From positions 1-64,000 of the forward strand of contig JNKJ01000018.1 in NCBI GenBank assembly GCA_000702025.1: a stretch of 64,000 bases of DNA. The letters run 5' to 3'. Of the stretch, positions 63,366 through 64,000 are shown piece by piece. The stretch is from Blautia schinkii DSM 10518. GTDB taxonomy: Bacteria; Bacillota; Clostridia; Lachnospirales; Lachnospiraceae. A model generated the notes under the pieces. The model saw only the letters and a list, made by a program, of their open reading frames with translations. It was not told where the DNA came from and did no database searches. The translations under genes and the position numbers were made by a program. Within the stretch, counting starts at the first letter, position 1; each line of letters begins with the position of its first letter.

Positions 63366-63434
63366 GATGTAAGGTTCAAACGGGTGGCGGAAGCGGATGT
63401 TTCCACTTCCGGACGGCTGTTTGAGGGTTACATC
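63366..63434 (-). promoter_or_regulatory. Rod-shaped leader element of thrC
   Basis: A 69-nt symmetrical hairpin lies in the thrC leader. GATGTAA pairs with TTACATC, then TCAAAC with GTTTGA, then GGAAG with CTTCC, separated by internal loops of 3 and 7-8 nt. No T-run follows, and the ribosome binding site is about 30 nt further on. I do not recognise a riboswitch class. It may bind a protein or ligand, or stabilise the message. Confidence 0.5.
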
Positions 63435-63461
63435 ATTGGGGGCGGATTAAAATTCCCGCTC

Positions 63462-63467
63462 ATTATA
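63462..63467 (-). promoter_or_regulatory. Extended -10 promoter of thrC
   Basis: The minus strand reads TGATATAAT, an extended -10 without a clear -35. Transcription would begin near 63455, upstream of the rod-shaped leader. Confidence 0.55.
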
Positions 63468-63534
63468 TCATAGACTTTAACAAAATACCATAGTCAAGTG
63501 AATTTATTCCAGGGGACACCCCTTCACAACATGG

Positions 63535-63568
63535 AAAACAAGCCGTGCAAGATTCCCTCCTGCACGGC
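63535..63568 (-). terminator. Terminator of the cell wall hydrolase gene
   Basis: GCCGTGCA pairs with TGCACGGC around an 11-nt loop on the minus strand, followed by TTGTTTT. Confidence 0.85.
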
Positions 63569-63592
63569 CCGTCAACCCCTTATTCCAAGATG

Positions 63593-64000
63593 TCATTTTT
63601 TCACCATCTGTACAACATCGTCATCTTTCTTCGTATCTTGACTCTTTTCATCTCTGTCGTCAGGATATGTATAAAACTCATGCACTCCATACTTAAACAG
63701 CTTCTTCAGATCCTGCTCAAACCAGGAAACATTATGCTTCTCAGCTGCCGACTTCTGGATAAAGAACAGTGCTCCCTCGGAGTAATCCACACCCTCCAGA
63801 GCCTGCTTCACCGCTTCCCTTGTCTCATCTGATACCGTCACCTCTCCGATGCGGCCGTCATACGTTGGGGAAAACTGCGGCACTCCGTTTGAAGACTCCC
63901 ACACAACCTCTGTCACTGTGTTCGGGAATTCCGGATGCTTCACACGGTTCATAATTACATTTGCAACTAAGGTACGGCCCTTCAGGTCCTCACCTCCGGC
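63593..64000 (-). CDS. SleB-type cell wall hydrolase, C-terminal part
   Basis: The frame is open to the window edge, so the N-terminus lies outside. The visible 135 residues begin within the catalytic domain: GGEDLKGRTLVANVIMNRV is the SleB/CwlJ (hydrolase_2) signature, followed by FPNTVTEVVWE and the FFIQKSAAEKH region near the end of the domain. A short charged tail (DDRDEKSQDTKKDDD) ends the protein. SleB-type enzymes are lytic enzymes for peptidoglycan, often in spore germination. Confidence 0.88.
   Translation of the reverse strand, partial: AGGEDLKGRTLVANVIMNRVKHPEFPNTVTEVVWESSNGVPQFSPTYDGRIGEVTVSDETREAVKQALEGVDYSEGALFFIQKSAAEKHNVSWFEQDLKKLFKYGVHEFYTYPDDRDEKSQDTKKDDDVVQMVKK

Overview
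The window comes from a Gram-positive, anaerobic, acetogenic bacterium of the Lachnospiraceae. A Blautia-like organism is the best guess. The guess rests on a complete carbonyl branch and most of the methyl branch of the Wood-Ljungdahl pathway, on T-box control of trp and phe genes, on an ATP-type PEP carboxykinase, on ThiT behind a TPP riboswitch, and on Firmicutes gene orders (rplS-lepB-rbgA-rnhB-yraN and DUF512-der-plsY-gpsA). Genus was judged by eye and not tested. No prophage, insertion sequence, tRNA or rRNA gene was seen.

Layout. 1-1670: start of an unknown gene, an AT-rich gap with two consensus DnaA boxes, then a DRTGG/PHP-domain gene pair on the plus strand. 1642-21069: the acetogenesis block on the minus strand, read from a good promoter at about 21041-21069. 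It runs His-rich metal protein, cooT, cooC, acsA, acsF-like, two tandem acsB genes, acsD, acsC, acsE, acsV, DUF3786, fhs, a structured intergenic RNA candidate, fchA, folD and a glucosaminidase. Together these genes activate formate on tetrahydrofolate, reduce it to methylene-THF, move the methyl group to the corrinoid protein, reduce CO2 to CO, and assemble acetyl-CoA. Methylene-THF reductase (metF/metV) and formate dehydrogenase are not in this window.

21232-32230: housekeeping genes: an aldo/keto reductase, gpsA-plsY-der-DUF512, a long-form PRPP synthetase, and the pgeF/yraN/rnhB/rbgA/lepB/rplS group. 32202-39139: the full tryptophan operon trpEGDCFBA behind a Trp T-box leader. 39216-43374: methionine aminopeptidase, a ZIP metal transporter, TPP riboswitch plus thiT, and a MATE exporter whose start site carries a 12-bp palindrome. 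43404-48360: an ECF sigma/anti-sigma pair and an orphan two-gene MotA/MotB-like motor resembling ZorA and ZorB without the other Zorya genes. 48426-57304: transglutaminase, phosphatase, pheST behind a Phe T-box, a BrkB-type membrane protein, a SpoIID-like protein with 12-residue repeats, and galM.

57305-58492 holds no credible protein gene but is the most unusual stretch. It has an orphan RNA of about 225 nt with its own promoter and terminator, followed by two inverted copies of a 250-260 bp element. The core and ends of that element are conserved between copies. Its roughly 50-bp inverted-repeat arms differ in sequence between copies yet stay self-complementary. 58493-64000: pckA, a dNTP triphosphohydrolase, thrC with a rod-shaped leader, and the end of a SleB-type cell wall hydrolase cut by the window edge.

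Two short intergenic units also recur. One is a promoter-leader unit shared by the DUF512 and ZIP genes. The other is a 31-nt leader motif shared by pgeF and the ZorA-like gene, one copy of which ends like a type I-C CRISPR repeat.
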